From Girardinichthys multiradiatus (lineage: Eukaryota > Chordata > Actinopteri > Cyprinodontiformes > Goodeidae): a stretch of DNA of 64,000 nt. The position numbers and the translations under genes were made by a program. The notes below the pieces were generated by a model that was given only the letters and a program-made list of their open reading frames with translations, had not been told where the DNA came from and did not search any database. How positions within the stretch are numbered: the first letter of the stretch is position 1; the number at the start of each line of letters is the position of its first letter. The DNA lies in contig NC_061805.1 of the NCBI RefSeq assembly GCF_021462225.1, forward strand, positions 29,591,958 to 29,655,957, given 5' to 3'. Positions 1-13,900 of this stretch are shown here, one piece after another.

Positions 1-1272
1 ACAGAGAATGCAATAAAGACACTACATCATATTGAAATCTTCCTTGTCTTGTACCATTATTTTGGATTAAATAATTAATCCAAAATAATGGTACAAGATA
101 GATGCAATTAGAAGAATTAGAATTAGGGGTGTATTTGAAATTAGACTGTCTATAATGTTATCTCAAGTGTTTACAGGGCCACACTTGCTCGGCCTTACAT
201 TCTGCAGACATGGTGAGGCATTTTATCAATTGCAGTCAAATCCTTTTAACTGAAAACTATTTTGATCCTTTTCTTGTTCTTGTTTTATTTTTACAGTTGA
301 TGTAAATCATAGGAATATCACCTATTATTTCACAGTTGACTTTGATAAACCAGGGATATTTCAAAGGCCTGCATGTGTATACTCGTCATTGGTTTTAATA
401 AACATAACCTGTTGTCTCTATGTTGATTGGGGAAAGACATTAGCAGCGAGAAAAAAAAAAAGAGCGGGTGGGTGAGCAAGAGAAAGTAAAAGTGGCAGTC
501 CGTGAATAAAAGACACCTGAAAATTTAACTTCAGAAAAAAATATGCTCTGTGTGATCTAAAGTCTTTGGAGATGCTCATTTCCTTTTCTAGGGTCATTTA
601 GCTTTGTGCTAGCTTGGCTATGCCTTACATCTAATTTCCTGGTCTCAGTTTATACATAAATAACAGGCAAAGTGTTAGAAACATTTACCATACTGTTGAA
701 AGAACTGGTGTCTGTTAACAGCTTTTTCATATACTGCATATATATAATTATATAAAATGAAAGATCAAGGAGATGGTATTATGCAATAAACGCTCATTTA
801 CTGTTTTTACAAATAATATAGTGCTCAAAAGTAAACATTGGTTCTTCTTGTAAAGATATGTAAAAAGCTTTAAAGTAAAAATAAGAACTGCAGCAAATAA
901 TAGCATGTTGGGGTCACCATGTCTACATAACAATCATTTACTTTAAGGCTTTGTAGATGTCATTAACAGAAATGAAAATAATTGTGGAGGGCACTCCATC
1001 GCTGAGTGTCTTGTGAGGGTAAAAAATTTTTGCAGTCACTATGAAGATGTTACACTATGAGTTATTCCATTCCTTCATACATTCACTTTGGATTAAAAAC
1101 AAATGTAAAACATGCCTTTTTTATTTAGTGAGCTTTCATGTCGCATTTTTTGATTGTTGCCTGATGGTGTTGCTGAGATGGGATGCCAAATATGTCAACA
1201 AGAAAACCGACACCATATTGTTTTCTTCTTTATTTCTTATTATATTCTTCCTAATTTATTCTTATATTTTGA
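1..1272. other. unassigned non-coding stretch with a hairpin at its left end
   Basis: AT-rich sequence with scattered short ORFs that show no recognisable protein character. Apart from the hairpin at 47-98 and an A-run near 452-462, I see no repeat, RNA gene or exon. Confidence 0.5.
47..98. repeat. perfect 24-bp inverted repeat with 4-nt loop
   Basis: Positions 47-70 and 75-98 are exact reverse complements, separated by the loop ATAA at 71-74. The outer ends read TCTTGTACC and GGTACAAGA. A perfect stem of this length is unlikely by chance. It could be the remnant of a foldback/MITE element or a hairpin formed by repair. No flanking target duplication was recognised. Confidence 0.85.

Positions 1273-1300
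<28 letters not shown>
1273..1300. repeat. (GT)n microsatellite
   Basis: Uninterrupted GT dinucleotide tract of about 14 units, followed by AAACATGG. Confidence 0.95.
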
Positions 1301-1303
<3 letters not shown>

Positions 1304-3620
1304 CATGGTTTTGAAGTTGCTTTAAACAAACTGTTACTCCATCAACTCGTAATTTTGTGATATTTGGTGAAAGATGAAGATGGGGGGATTAACTCCACCC
1401 AGCAGAGTGAGACATTTTGTTGAAAGTGATATTCTGCTGTTACCTGGAGAGAGGTCTAAAGCTATACACATACTGGGGCTTCAGCAAGGGATTCGTTTTG
1501 TTGCTCAAGGACACTACAGATGATAAACACCTCCATTTGTGGTAATTGAGAAAATCTAGTCCACCTTGCTGCATCACCAAAATATGTGTGTATTGTAATT
1601 CTCCTAACTTATTTTGCACAAAGACAAATAATAGGAAAAAAGTACATACACCATTACTTCTCTTTCTCCCCAAAACTCAAGTTTTTGGCCTATTTCATGC
1701 CCTTGTTCCTTTAGCATAGACAGAAATGTGCAGCCTCAAACAAGCAGCACAAACCAAGCAAATACAAACCCACACACACTCACTCACTCACACACACACA
1801 CACACACACACTGTGCTGAAATCTGTTTGTTATTTAGACTGTTGTGATTAATAGTGTTCTACGCACCACTGAACAGAAGAACCACAAAACAGCATAAACA
1901 TTATCATAACCTGAAAGACCTAATTACTGTAGAGCACATCTGACAGACGTGTGTTGGGGGCAGGAGGGGTCAGCTCGTTGGTTTGGGGAAGGGGAGAGTG
2001 GGGGACACTGAGAACGGAAGATTTATGACCCCTCTATGGAATGTACTTCAGAGTCCTCGCCGCCCCTTTTGTGTCTTCCACCATTTGGGTGTAAATTAGG
2101 GATATGATAATAGTCATATTATATATTATAATGAGAGAGCAGCCTGCTTGCACACCATCATCTAACCAGCTGACTGAAAATCATTTAGGAACATGAAAAT
2201 AGTTGAGAATCAGAATGAAGACTTGAAACTCCCAGGTCTCTTTTATAAAGCTACAAATCTATGATATACTCCCAGGCCACAAAAACTAATAAGCATGAAA
2301 TAAATACAATTTTTATTTACACTTTAAGTTGACCATAGTGGAACTGGAAATTAGTACCACAACTTTCTATTTTCCTGGGGCATAAATATGATGTAACACA
2401 GAGACACAGTTCATAAAGGAAAAGATAAGAAGACATGACATTCAGATAAGGCAGATACACGTTTGTCTTCATAAGAAAGGAAATGGCCACCAAGAAAATA
2501 GCTCCTCACCTTAACTTGCGGTCAATACTGTTTATTTGTACTGTGGTCTGAAAGCAACTTCCCCACATACATAAATAAAAATAACAAGCATTTTCTGCCT
2601 CAAAAACAGGTCATAGCAGAAACACGAAATAGCCAATAAAGCCCCCCTAACTGTAGAAGTAAAACACTGGGATATGTATTTGTGTGATTTTTACTTTGAA
2701 ACACTATAATCAGATTTTTTTCTATATTCTTTGTGGAAGCAATGTTAAAGGATCAGCCCTGCTTGGTCTCTTTTTGGGAGTAATTTGAAACATGGTGAAA
2801 ATTATGTGCTAAAAAATCGTTGGGTGAAAAATATTTGCACTTCAGCTGTTCAAATATAAAAATAAGGGTCCTGTGTCAAAAACCTTTCACAATAAAGTCA
2901 CATTTTCATCAAGTCTTCAATGATGCATGACAATTTATCATGTACTATAGGTGTACTGGATCACCATCAAAAACCTTGACAAGACACTATGTCATGGAGG
3001 ACCTCTCCATCTTTTTTTGCTTTGCCTTTTTTGTCTTCTCACACCATTTTTCTGACAAAATCTTCCCTGGCTGTTGACAACAGAGCAAAACTGAAAGGAG
3101 GAGAAAGGAAGGCACAGAGGAGAAAGAAATAAGGCAGTTTGAACAACCACGGCAGAAAGACGAGTTTGCTGTATGAGGCAAATGGAAAGAGGCATAGATT
3201 GAGAGTTTGGAATTACTGAAGAAGAATAAAAGTAAAAGAAGAGACTAACATGTGGAAGAACAAGGGGTACAGGAACAAGATGAGAAAAGATGGTTCGAGT
3301 GGAAACGAATCTGCAGTTCATTCTACTGAAAATGATTGAAACTGTATGCCAAATATTTAAACCTGCAAACCTAGCTGAAGATGTAAGGTTCTTTTTTATA
3401 ACAGCTAAAAACTGTTTAATCCAACATCCCTTTAATGGTGGGATGTGTTTTTTTGTTAACTGCAGGTGGAGGTGATTGGCACAGCTGCTACTAATTTGCT
3501 AATCAGTCTCTCCTTTTCATGCTGTAGGAACCTGCTGAGATCAACGACAAGGACTGCAAGACCTGCCACACTCGCTCTCACAAAGTCAAACTGAATCAAC
3601 TGTAATCACTTGAAGTTGTC
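1301..3620. other. unassigned non-coding stretch
   Basis: Mixed AT-rich sequence with a (CA)n tract at 1770-1811 and a purine-rich stretch on the plus strand at about 3060-3290. A 26-codon exon-like segment at 3528-3605 was considered and rejected (see rejected list). No gene recognised. Confidence 0.45.
1770..1811. repeat. (CA)n microsatellite, interrupted
   Basis: CA repeats with an internal ACTC-type interruption (CACTCACTCACTCA) followed by a pure CA run up to 1811. Confidence 0.95.
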
Positions 3621-4110
3621 TACAGGTACTCTTTTTTTACCCACTAGCCACATATTATGGGCAGTAAAAGTTTAGAACAGTACCACCTCTACAAAATATG
3701 GTGATTTTTCATTATATGGTGCCACTCGACTTGACTCGAAGCTTGCTCACTTTAACTGCAGAGAACATCGCCATAACACAAGTGACTGGGTGTTTATCAT
3801 TGTGACATATTGTGATGGCACTGTCAATAGTAATGCACTACACAGCTCACCACCTGTTTTCAGATAAATGACAGAACTGCGCACCTATCCATAGTCATAG
3901 ATTACTAAACATCCATATTGACAGTAATGTGCAAGTTCATCTTTCAAAATAACTAGTTCCACTAAACTCAAATCTGTCAGATTAAAATTGAATTAATCCC
4001 TGTTCATAACACACAAATTTAAAATTCTGAGCTAAATTCACTTCCCCAATATGTAATGAAGTCTTCTGAAAAAAAGTGGTTAAATGTTGGAAGTGTAGCA
4101 TCTCATTTCA
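3620..4110. repeat. probable old interspersed repeat (family uncertain)
   Basis: The segment contains CACTCGACTTGACTCGAAGC (about 3724-3743) and neighbouring phrases that resemble, from memory, a degenerate dispersed teleost non-autonomous DNA element. No terminal repeats or target duplication could be fixed, so the limits are approximate and the call is weak. Confidence 0.25.
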
Positions 4111-4800
4111 TTCATAATATGGCCTGAACCATCTTTTTCACAATGATCTGACGTTTTCTAATTTTCAGTTCTCGTAAATTGGTGTACACCAATAATTATG
4201 ACTGATGGTGTATTGGTGGGAAAAGTTTCCCTTTTCTGCCAAAATCACCATCCCCTGACGAGTGGTGGACTCCACTAGGGCCCGTACGGTGTATCTGTGA
4301 CCAAGACGCTGATTATTTTAGTCCTGTAAGTTATGAGGTGGGCCTTCCATGGGTTGGATTTGTTTGTCTTGCACATCCCTTATTGAAGTGATACTGGATA
4401 AAATCTGGATAAAATAATAATTCATAATTATTGGAAGAATATACAGTTGAGCCCTTAATTATTAATTTGCTTGGCATATTTAAGTTTAGAGTAAACCTTA
4501 AATTTTACTAGCATGATCCTTATGACTAGAATTAATGTTTACAGCTTTGAGAGGCCCAGCCAGAGTCCCAACTTGTATTTGGTAGAGATTCTACAGATTA
4601 TGATTATTGATTAATGAATATAAAAGTATAATTAGAAATCATAATTCAGGAAAATCATTTTCTTAACCAAAATCACTGCTTACGAATAGAAATCAGAGAT
4701 GTCCTCTGGTGTTGGGATTATATGCTCAAAGCACTTAATAATTACAATTAGATATTTATCATTAATAACTGATAATTATTAACCAAAACCATGCTAAATG
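4110..4800. other. unassigned AT-rich stretch
   Basis: Rich in ATTA/TAAT motifs (for example around 4740-4790). No ORF, repeat boundary or RNA gene recognised. Confidence 0.4.
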
Positions 4801-5850
4801 TCACTGTTTAATCAGCTGCTCCACCAATCGGTGGGGGAACTTCGACTATATTTTGACAGATAAATCACTCTTGCCTGAAATAAACACAAACACTTATTTT
4901 TATATATGTGAACATTTATTGACCATTAAGCATTACAATTACTATTCTGGCCCAAAAATCTTTACCTAACTACATATGCACTATTCTACAAAAGGGGGCA
5001 AAATGACTATGTAAAACTTAACTTGGAAAGTGGAGCAGAACCACTGTACAGGGAAGCATTCCCGGTGCGCTGAGGAATTCTATCAGCTAGAACAGTGGAG
5101 CCGCGCCCCTTTAGCCACTAACAGCTGATTGCCCCAAATCTCGAACAAAGGGTCATAAATCTCTGAGGTGGGAAATCGGTGGAAAAAAAAACTATAGTAA
5201 TAAAACTGGAACACAGGAGTGGTCAGGCCATTAGGTCCAGACCGCAGCTGCTCTGAATGAAAAACTTTTAAAAGTCCAACTTCTAGCTCCTGGCTGATTT
5301 GGGATCAGCCGGACAAAAACACGAACATGCACCTTGCCGATCGCATCCACGCTCTACGATCAAACAACACTTGCACAGCAAATCAAACAGCTCAGCATAA
5401 CACTTCAATCAGTATTGCATGCAACAAGTTAATACCTTGGATTAACCACTGGTGATTCTAAATCACCTTAAACTATGCCTCACCATGCCCAGACCTCTAA
5501 ATACACCTATCCGATTTAATATAAAAAATAAAAACCTACGGCGGAGTGTCGGCGGGGTCTTTGATCGGTTTATGAATCTTCTGACCTTCTTGTATTAGAC
5601 AGATTTCCAGCTTTCAAGCTCTTCCGGGAATGGCTGTGTGTAGGAAAGGTTCGCCTGTGAGCCTTTGTCTGTCCAAATATGCACCTCCGTTGCGACGTCC
5701 TGTGAGACACGCTGGAAATGGCAACGGCAGTTTGGTTTCCACTGGTTTTATAATCCCGGGTGACGTCAGAGCTGCGACGCCTGTTGAGCTGCGCATGTCG
5801 AACTGTGCAGCCTAGTCGATCTGTCCGACCAAAATGGATGACCCCACAAG
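4800..5850 (-). other. CpG-bearing block with minus-strand promoter-to-poly(A) layout
   Basis: Unlike its AT-rich surroundings, this block has many CpG sites, especially 5540-5820. Read on the minus strand it has a perfect CRE (TGACGTCA), then a TATAAAA box, then about 0.8 kb without a long ORF, then AATAAA at 4920-4915. That layout suits a solo LTR-like element or an unspliced non-coding transcription unit. No TG...CA ends with a matching target duplication were found, so neither reading is proven. A CpG-island promoter of an unseen gene is another possibility. Confidence 0.35.
5746..5768 (-). promoter_or_regulatory. CRE plus TATA-box-like promoter motif
   Basis: The palindromic CRE TGACGTCA lies at 5761-5768. 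On the minus strand it is followed 8 nt downstream by TATAAAA (5752 to 5746). The spacing is close for a typical promoter, but the pair lies in a CpG-rich block and points to the poly(A) signal at 4920-4915. This is motif evidence only. Confidence 0.35.
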
Positions 5851-8800
5851 ATTCTGTGGAACAAGCTTAAGATTATGGTGATTGCAAGAAGGGCCTTCCA
5901 TCTTTAAAAACTAGGAGGCCATCAACAAATATAAATACTTGAAATACAATGGAGGACATGCAAAAAATGGTCAGCAATTATAATGATGGTTTAGACAAAC
6001 GTAATGCCAATAACGATTATTCAATCAATTAAAAAGAAGTGTAAAATAATTCTGTCATTTATGGTTTAAGTTGTGGATAATTTTGGTTTTGACTGTAGTC
6101 TGGTCAGTTGAATCTAAAATTTTACTCTTTGGATGTTATTGCACACACTGTATTTGGAATATGAACTTCATTTAACTGAAGGAAGAATGAATGGAGGAAA
6201 CTACTGGAACATTCTTAATAACAATCTAAAGATTTATTGGGTTGTTACTAACAAGTGGTGTGAATTTCATGTCAATAGGCCTTTCAGAAATATGTTTCCA
6301 GAGAAATATCTTGTCATGTTCATAACCTATTTTTCACCACTGTATTTGATATTTAAAAAGCTACTTATCCCTACGTTTTGTGGAAGCTCAAAGCTCTGTT
6401 ATCCTTTTTAGAACATACTTTGTGTAGAGAAGGAGAGTTTTACAACGAGTAAACACAAGCAGAGGAGCATACACAAACAAACAAAAAAAGGATAAATAAA
6501 TCTTGAAATTTGGCACATTCAAAGGATAATTCTTGTACTAAAAAGTTACAAAACACACAGCAAAAAAAGCGAGAGCAAAGTGAGTACATCTAAATAAATA
6601 ATGTGACAAAAATCACTACTGCAGTTTGTGTGTTGTACCACAACAATGGTTGGAAGGAGAAAACACAATTTGCTATGAAAAAATAAGTAAAAGTTTCAAT
6701 AAGTTTCAGAGACAGGACTGGTCTATTTATGTCAAGTGGATATTCAAATTTTAATTTAGGCAGCAAAATGGTTTATGTTAATAAATGTAAAAAACTAAAT
6801 AAATACTGACTATTTCTGTTTGGCCTATTGTTATTTTTCAGTAACTCATCCATCATCCATCTTGGAAAGAATGCTGTACTTGTCACCAAAAAAGCACCCA
6901 TTAATTTGACCTCAAGTCTGTTGAACTTATTAAAAAAAAGACAAGCTGAATAAGTAGAGACAATCAGAGATAAACCCATTGTGAAAAAGGAAATGAATAA
7001 CAAAAACCAAGAAGCAAACAAACAAATAGATTTTTGTGCTTTACAAAGTCTTTCTAAAGTGCTTTCTGTAATTTGTTCCTAATTTTGTTCAAAAAATGGC
7101 TTTTGTTCAGCAGTCTAAAACAATCACAGCCATCTGAAAGCCAAAATTATATACAGTATGTTTGCCTCTGTGAGTTAGAAATGGCTAACCTTTGTTCAAA
7201 ATGCTTTCATAACTTTTCTTGACTGATTGTAGACCTCAAAGTTAGGGATGACAGAACAAAGGACAGCAGAAAACTAAAAGTAAGCAAGAGGCTAAGAAGA
7301 GTAAGGTAAAAAATCATGTTAAGCTGACACAAAGATTTCATCTCATTATCAGAGCAAACATTGCAAATTTGTGGCACATTAGGATACCATCTAAGCAAAC
7401 TTCAGCAGACAAACATAAAAAGGAGCGTTTTTTTTAGGACCCCTCCCCTGCTTGTGCACCTTGTTAAAGGTTTTATTGTTTGCAAAGAACCCTTGGGCAT
7501 CCCTGCACGTTTGATGTCTAGGATAAGATGGAAAATGAGATGCTGTATAACAAAACAGCCTAAAAAGAGCAAGTGTTTATTGAACAAAAAGGAACATTAA
7601 CTACAGTGAGGCAAAGGTGTGGGAGACAGAACAAAGATAAAGGCCTCAAGCTCAAACAAACATATTTTTTATTTCAGCTCCATAAAATCTAGTCACACAA
7701 TTTGGCTGTAACTCCTGGAGGTGGCCTTTGCCCTGGTATAGCTTTCCTTGTTTTCTAACGTCGGAACTATATTGTTCTTCTGGTTGTATGGGAAAAACAT
7801 CTGCAAATAACATAACTGTAATGCCCCAGGGCTATAATGGGAAGTGAACCAGACACTGGTGTTGAGATGTTACAGTATGATTTTCCAAATTATAGAAATG
7901 TAATATTAAAACTGCTCATCCTGGAAAGTGATCATGGACACATTAAGGTGACTTAGCTGTTTGTCCTTCTTATTGGTTCAACAACTAAGGACCATAAGCT
8001 ACCAAGGCCTTGCACACAAATAGGCTCTCCAAATGATGACTTGGTGTAGTACAGTTTTACAAGTGGGATAATGTATGTATTCATAATTAATACTTCAGGG
8101 AAACAGAGTTGCATTTGTTAAGGGTACTAAATTCTTGATTTTTTATTTATTTATATAATATTACTTTTAAAACAAAACATTTAACATTTTCCTAACACTT
8201 CAAAATATTGATACTTAAATATACATTTTGTATCATGACAACAATTGCTTTATTAAATTAAAAATTTGTCATTTGAAACCTGAGTGCATGGAAAACTACA
8301 ACCAGGGCCCCAACAAATGTTGTCATTGGTGCTACAGGATGCTTTAATCACCACATTGCTCCTTGTCCATATTGTCATGGTTGTCAGGTACCACTGCCAC
8401 TTTAACACATGCCTTTAGCCTTGGATCTTCTTTCTTTGTTGCATTTTTTTCAACATGTCATTTATATCTCTCTGCTATACATGTGAATGTACAGTTAAGT
8501 CACAACTTTTTCATATCGCTGGGACAGTCCATTTCCAAATTAATCACATTGAACCAATATGTTTGTTTGGTTACAATTGTCAAACAAAACCCAAAAAAAC
8601 AATTTTTCGGAAAAATTAGGAAAGTAAAAGCTAAATGAGAGAAAGGTCTAAAACTAGATAAAATTGACAACTCAAGGTGGGGATTTGTTTTTAAAAAAAA
8701 ACAGGCATAACAACAGCATGTTTAAAAGCAATTGGCAAAGTTTGTGCTCAGTAGTCAAATGTGCTTCGTGGGTACACTTGAGAGTTAATGCTCAGGCAAC

Positions 8801-10524
8801 ATTTGATGAGCTCAATGAGAGCAGATTTCCACTATAGTTCTGTGTAAATACATCAAGGCTAAGGAATCACCTGCTTTGTTTGGCTGACAGTGATGCTTCT
8901 AAGCTTGCTGGCTCACATTTTGGGTTCATTCACAGGATTGCATTACAGAGCACATAAATAACCCAGCCAAGAATTGTCAAGAATTGTTTATCGAAATGGC
9001 CACATTATCTGACAGGAAATTGGAGGAGAATCAAAGGCAGGTTGACAGAGGAAACGCTCGAGGAGGCGTAGGGAGATGAGGTGAGAAAAGAGGGGTTTCA
9101 GGGACTATATCAAAAGGTGACAGCTAGAAAAAAAGTAAAAGAAAATGTAGACAGAGCACACAGGACTAAGTTAAATCAAGAGAAGACATGATGACCAAGG
9201 AAAGAAGGATGGTGGGTTAAAGTAATGAAAGAGAAAAGGTGAGAGACATAGGACAAAGGAAGATTATGAGGCAAGGGGTCTAAGATTCCAGAGGCAGCTT
9301 TGATTTCCATATGCTAATTAAGCTTTAGTTTTGGTCAAGGGTCCTTCCTCATGTTTGATGTACTCCCTTACTTTCTTCTGTTTTTGTCTTCTTTTTGAAT
9401 TCTTTCTAAATTATTCTCAATTTTTTGTTTGAACCAAATGGTAGCCACTCATCTATCCTTAAGTCATATATCATCCACTGCTGTGGTCCCCATTCTTATG
9501 ATGCCCGTTTCATAATCCTCCTTAACTTCCTCATTATCTCATCACTACATTTTTGGCTCTGATTTTTCTTTTTGTCATTTTCACTATAGATGAGTTATAA
9601 TACTAAATTCCCCCCTTTTCATCTTTTTATTAACATAAAATTTCTTCTCTCTTTACCTTTGATATTTTCCCTGGATTTCATGAACAGTATTCTGTAAATA
9701 GAACACATTTTCTGACTACTTAAGTTTTACATTTCCCTTTTTTAAGTATTTACCATCATGTTCACGGTTTACATTCTTTTTGTGATGCCTAGTACAATTA
9801 TCTTGACATTTTGCTATCTCTGCCAGACCTCACAATCCACAACTTATACTTTTGCCAAGTAGCAGTTAGCCAAAATGTTCACTGCATTGGCTCAAAAACA
9901 AACAAAACTGCATTCATACAAATATTCAAATTCATAACATGCAAACAAACAACTCATAAGTATCCGCGGACATGCACCTTTGCAGATTTCCATGCATGCG
10001 TGAACACAGACACAAACACGCGTACACACCTCTAGCTGGCTCTACCTATTAGAGGTTTGTGGGCCATCTGTTCCTTTATTTTAGTGAACAAACACCTGAC
10101 AGTACTGAGAAACTGGCAAGTCCATTTCACTGTTCACTGAACAGCACAATTGAGTCGACTAGATGGAGGGATAAGCTGGAACAAAAACTTAACGCACCCC
10201 GAGGGGGATTGGGGGATCGAGAACCACTGTTCCTGTCCAAAGCCATTTCTCTGATAATCAGAAAAGTGTATCTCTCAGTTTCTGCCATCTAACAAGATTC
10301 AGTAGGGTGCTACTTTATCACTCAGATTTAATAGGATTTTCTTTCTGGGGTAAGGCTCATGATATGAAGAAGATGAAATCCAGTTCTTTTCATATATTGT
10401 CGACTGTATAGCAGAGGAAATGCGTGTTTTAAATAAAATCTAGTTTTTGATGTAAAATTGTCATCTAAAAAGTTGATCAGTTCGTAAATTGTCTGCAGCT
10501 TCAATTGATTGTATTTAAACACAA
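5850..10524. other. unassigned non-coding stretch
   Basis: No exon, RNA gene or clear repeat recognised. Base composition is structured: about 9000-9290 is purine-rich on the plus strand and about 9340-9790 is pyrimidine-rich. Short ORFs here have the irregular composition of random AT-rich DNA. Confidence 0.45.
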
Positions 10525-10537
10525 TATTTGGTATTTA

Positions 10538-10892
10538 GGGCTGCATGGTGGTGCAGTTGGTAGCACTGTTGCTTTGCAGCAAGAAGGTCCTGGGTTCAAT
10601 TCCCAACCAGGGGTCTTTCTGCATGGAGTTTGCATGTTCTCCTTGTGCATGTGTGGGTTCTCATCAGGTACTCTGGCTTCCTCCCAAAGACATGCCTGTT
10701 AGGTTAATTGGTCACTATAAATTGCCCTTAGGGGTATGAATGAGTGTGTTTGTGGTTGTTTGTGTGTTGCCCTGTGATGGACTGGCGACCTGTCCAGGGT
10801 GTACCCTGCCTCTTGCCCATAGACTGCTGGAGATAGGCACCAGCTCCCCCGCAATCCACTATGGAATAAGCGGTAGAAAATGACTGACTGAC
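10538..10892 (+). mobile_element. tRNA-headed SINE-like insertion with 13-bp target duplication
   Basis: A 355-bp insertion flanked by exact copies of TATTTGGTATTTA at 10525-10537 and 10893-10905. The head resembles a tRNA promoter: an A-box-like TGGTGCAGTTGGTAGC (10547-10562) and a B-box-like GGGTTCAATTCC (10592-10603). The body includes the phrases GTTTGCATGTTCTCC and GACTGGCGACCTGTCCAGG, which I recognise from a very common teleost dispersed repeat. The 3' end carries a short TGAC tandem tail. Two inverted relatives lie at 62131-62460 and 63735-63853. The exact duplication indicates target-primed insertion and a fairly young copy. Confidence 0.85.
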
Positions 10893-10905
10893 TATTTGGT
10901 ATTTA

Positions 10906-13900
10906 ATCACAAATACTTTTTCATAGATCATCTAAATATGAACATAATCAGTTCTAATACCCAGCATGAGATGTATGGCTTCATAGAATTCTACATCAGT
11001 TAGATTGATGCTATTTTTTTTAAATGGATAAAAACACATTTCAAAAGCTTATATTTTCATTATTACAACTTTAATTGTTTTTAATTTGTGTTCGGCCTTA
11101 TAGCTTACCATAGTGTTTAATTTTGATGCCCATAATCGAGAAATATGAAAAAAATTGTTGACTATGCAAGTATGCAGCAACACAGTTGTTAACCACTGAA
11201 AAAACTGTCAAAGGTTGCCAAAGAGTGATGGTGTTACATCTGGAAAGACTTGTCCTACAGCATTGCCCAGTGATTTCCCAAGAGGACAGAGATGAGCTAC
11301 CATTAGTCCCAGGACCTTTTTTGGGAGGGGTTACACCTTCCAGCTCACTATGCTGCATTCAGAAAGCCATACTTTGTTTCTCTCCCTCAATGCCCAATTG
11401 ATTGAAAATGCTTGCCAAAGAGAGGTCTGAGAACACCTTGCATCCCATCAGTAACTAGTAACCTGTGGCAACCTGCTCCTCATCCTTCCTGCTGATGTTA
11501 AACAGGCAGTTTTGCATACGTCCCAAGCTTGTTCTTAAATTAATGTTCTCCTGTTACTGTTTCTCTTGGAAAATACTGAGTTAGAGGGAATATCTTCTTC
11601 AAGTAATGGGGTCAGAATCATGCTCATTAGAATTTATGGTCTGTGTGTTAGTAAAGGAATGGCCTCAAATTAATTGTTATTAATCTCCACTGGATTCTTT
11701 TGTTCGTCTTGCATGTTCCCTGTTACCTTCCATGTGCCTGACTGTTTCCTGCATGCTCCCATGCCATGGTTCTTATTCTTCCTTTCTGTCTGCGCTTGGG
11801 TCCTCACACTTTTTGACATGCTCAAAGTGCATGTTCATGTAAAACTGGCTCTCCTTGGACAGTGTCACTGCTACTCAGCATACTCCACTTAATTGCAGGC
11901 CTTGGTGGTTCCTGTGTTCTATCTAAACATCTTAGCCAATTCCTGCAAAATCTGAAAAAGTCTCAGAATTTTGCACCTGCTTATGTTTTTTAATATTTAA
12001 AGTTGTGTGTTGTATACAGATTCCCCGTGAAAAGATTTATTGCTGATGGTAAATAATGCTGATGATATCCATCCATCCGTATCTCTTGAGTAGTTTTAAG
12101 CAAAATCTTTTGAACTCTAAGTTGCAAAGGGAGATCGCAATGCTATGTCAGTATTAGATAGGACACATCGGTTTTTAATACAGGAAACATTCTTACATGA
12201 GAAGATTTGAGGAGCAGAGGTGACACCACAATGCAAAACAGGAATGGATCAGGGCAGCAAAAAATAAAAAGAAAGAATAAAGCAATTCATTAGCTTACAA
12301 AATACCAAACTCCCCATAGCTTTAGAATCAGTAAATGCCTTCTCACATTCAGCTGCGACAAGGTATTCATTTAAAGTTAATTTCACACCAGTGCATCTCA
12401 AGGGTCATTATTTAGGCAGAAGATTTACCAAATTCTGATGCACACCGAAACAAATGGGCAAAAATGAATATCTGCTTTAGATACACTGATAGGCATCAGC
12501 TGAAAACACACTAAATGTGCTCAGTACTTTATATATAATGTGACGGGGACAGACCCAATGAGGCAATCTCTTGATTGAACCAATCAGGAGTGATGAGACA
12601 CATGGGCATCAGAAACGACAATAATTGCTCTGTCTGGCTTGTGTCAAAACCGAGGCAACTCACCCATATCTCACTGTGTCAGAAAAACGTATACATGATA
12701 GTGAAAGAAAGATGCAAGAAAAAATAGCTAAGTAGCAAAGACAAATGTGAAGGGAAGGATATACAAGGAAATGCACAAGCAAAGAATTGTTCTTTGTCTC
12801 AAGAGAGACAAATTGGCTCCATATCCAAAAACAGACTTTCACAGTGAACTGAGAAATTTATTTGCTTCTTTTTACCCTCCCCGGAATTTTTACTTGCTTT
12901 TCCATCTCATTCAGGTATTTCACACCTTCAGTCACTGCTCCCTTTTCCACTCCACATGCCTCACTTGGCACTCCTAGCCCATTATCGCCTCTCTTTCTCA
13001 CTCTTCACAACAAATCTCTTCAAGTATTAACCTATACTTTTAAAAACCTGCCATTGCACTCTGTATAGAAAAGTGCTGTTTACATTTTCCCCAGGACAAG
13101 CCTACTTATCAATTGTGGCCTAGCTTTCAGGCTCACAGTTATGAGAGCCTGGTAAATGACACCTTTTCATTTGTGTGTGTGCATGTGACATGCCTTATCA
13201 CCACTTCAAGTCTTTCTGTGTTTTGGATGTTTTATCATTACCATCTCTCACATGCTTGTGCAGCCTAGAAATTTTAACGACCCAGTGCTTTTTGGACCTG
13301 ATTAAAACTGTGCAATATAACAGAATGTGAGTACATGTGGCTTCTTTATGGGCACAGAGTATATATAAACTATGGAGTATTACACAACTGTGTGTGAGTG
13401 ACTACATGGCTGGCTATAACCACAAACTTCAATGTGTTTTATAGGAATTTTATTTAATTGAGAAATACAAAGCAGTCCTTAGTTGTAAAATAAAATCATG
13501 ATTTTCAAAATATTTTACAAAATGATCTGTAAACTGTAGCATGCATTCCCTGATTGGCTACAGACTGCCTGTGAACATCAGTTCTGTTGCCTTGCTGCAC
13601 ATTCACAATCAGGATAAGGTTTTATTGCCAGTAATTTGTTACATCACATTTTGGGGATTATTGGTGAAACAGACAAAGAACAAAACAACAGAACAAATAT
13701 TACACATTCAAACCTACAGGCAAATGGATTGGATATGAACACATGTAAATAGTAAGTGTAGGATAAAGTGCAGAAAAACTGAGAAATAGCCAAAGCTTAA
13801 GCAGACAAGTTTGTAAAGTGCAGTAACCAGTCCATGTTTTTAGCTTTGTTCGGGATGAGGGGGCTGCTTAGATTTACTGAACAGGCAATTTGCATTTGGT

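Noticed and set aside
3528..3605. 26-codon exon-like segment after a TGCTGTAG acceptor (EPAEINDKDCKTCHTRSHKV...)
   Set aside because: Short, lies at the edge of what looks like a dispersed repeat, and has no partner exon. The acceptor-like context alone is not enough.
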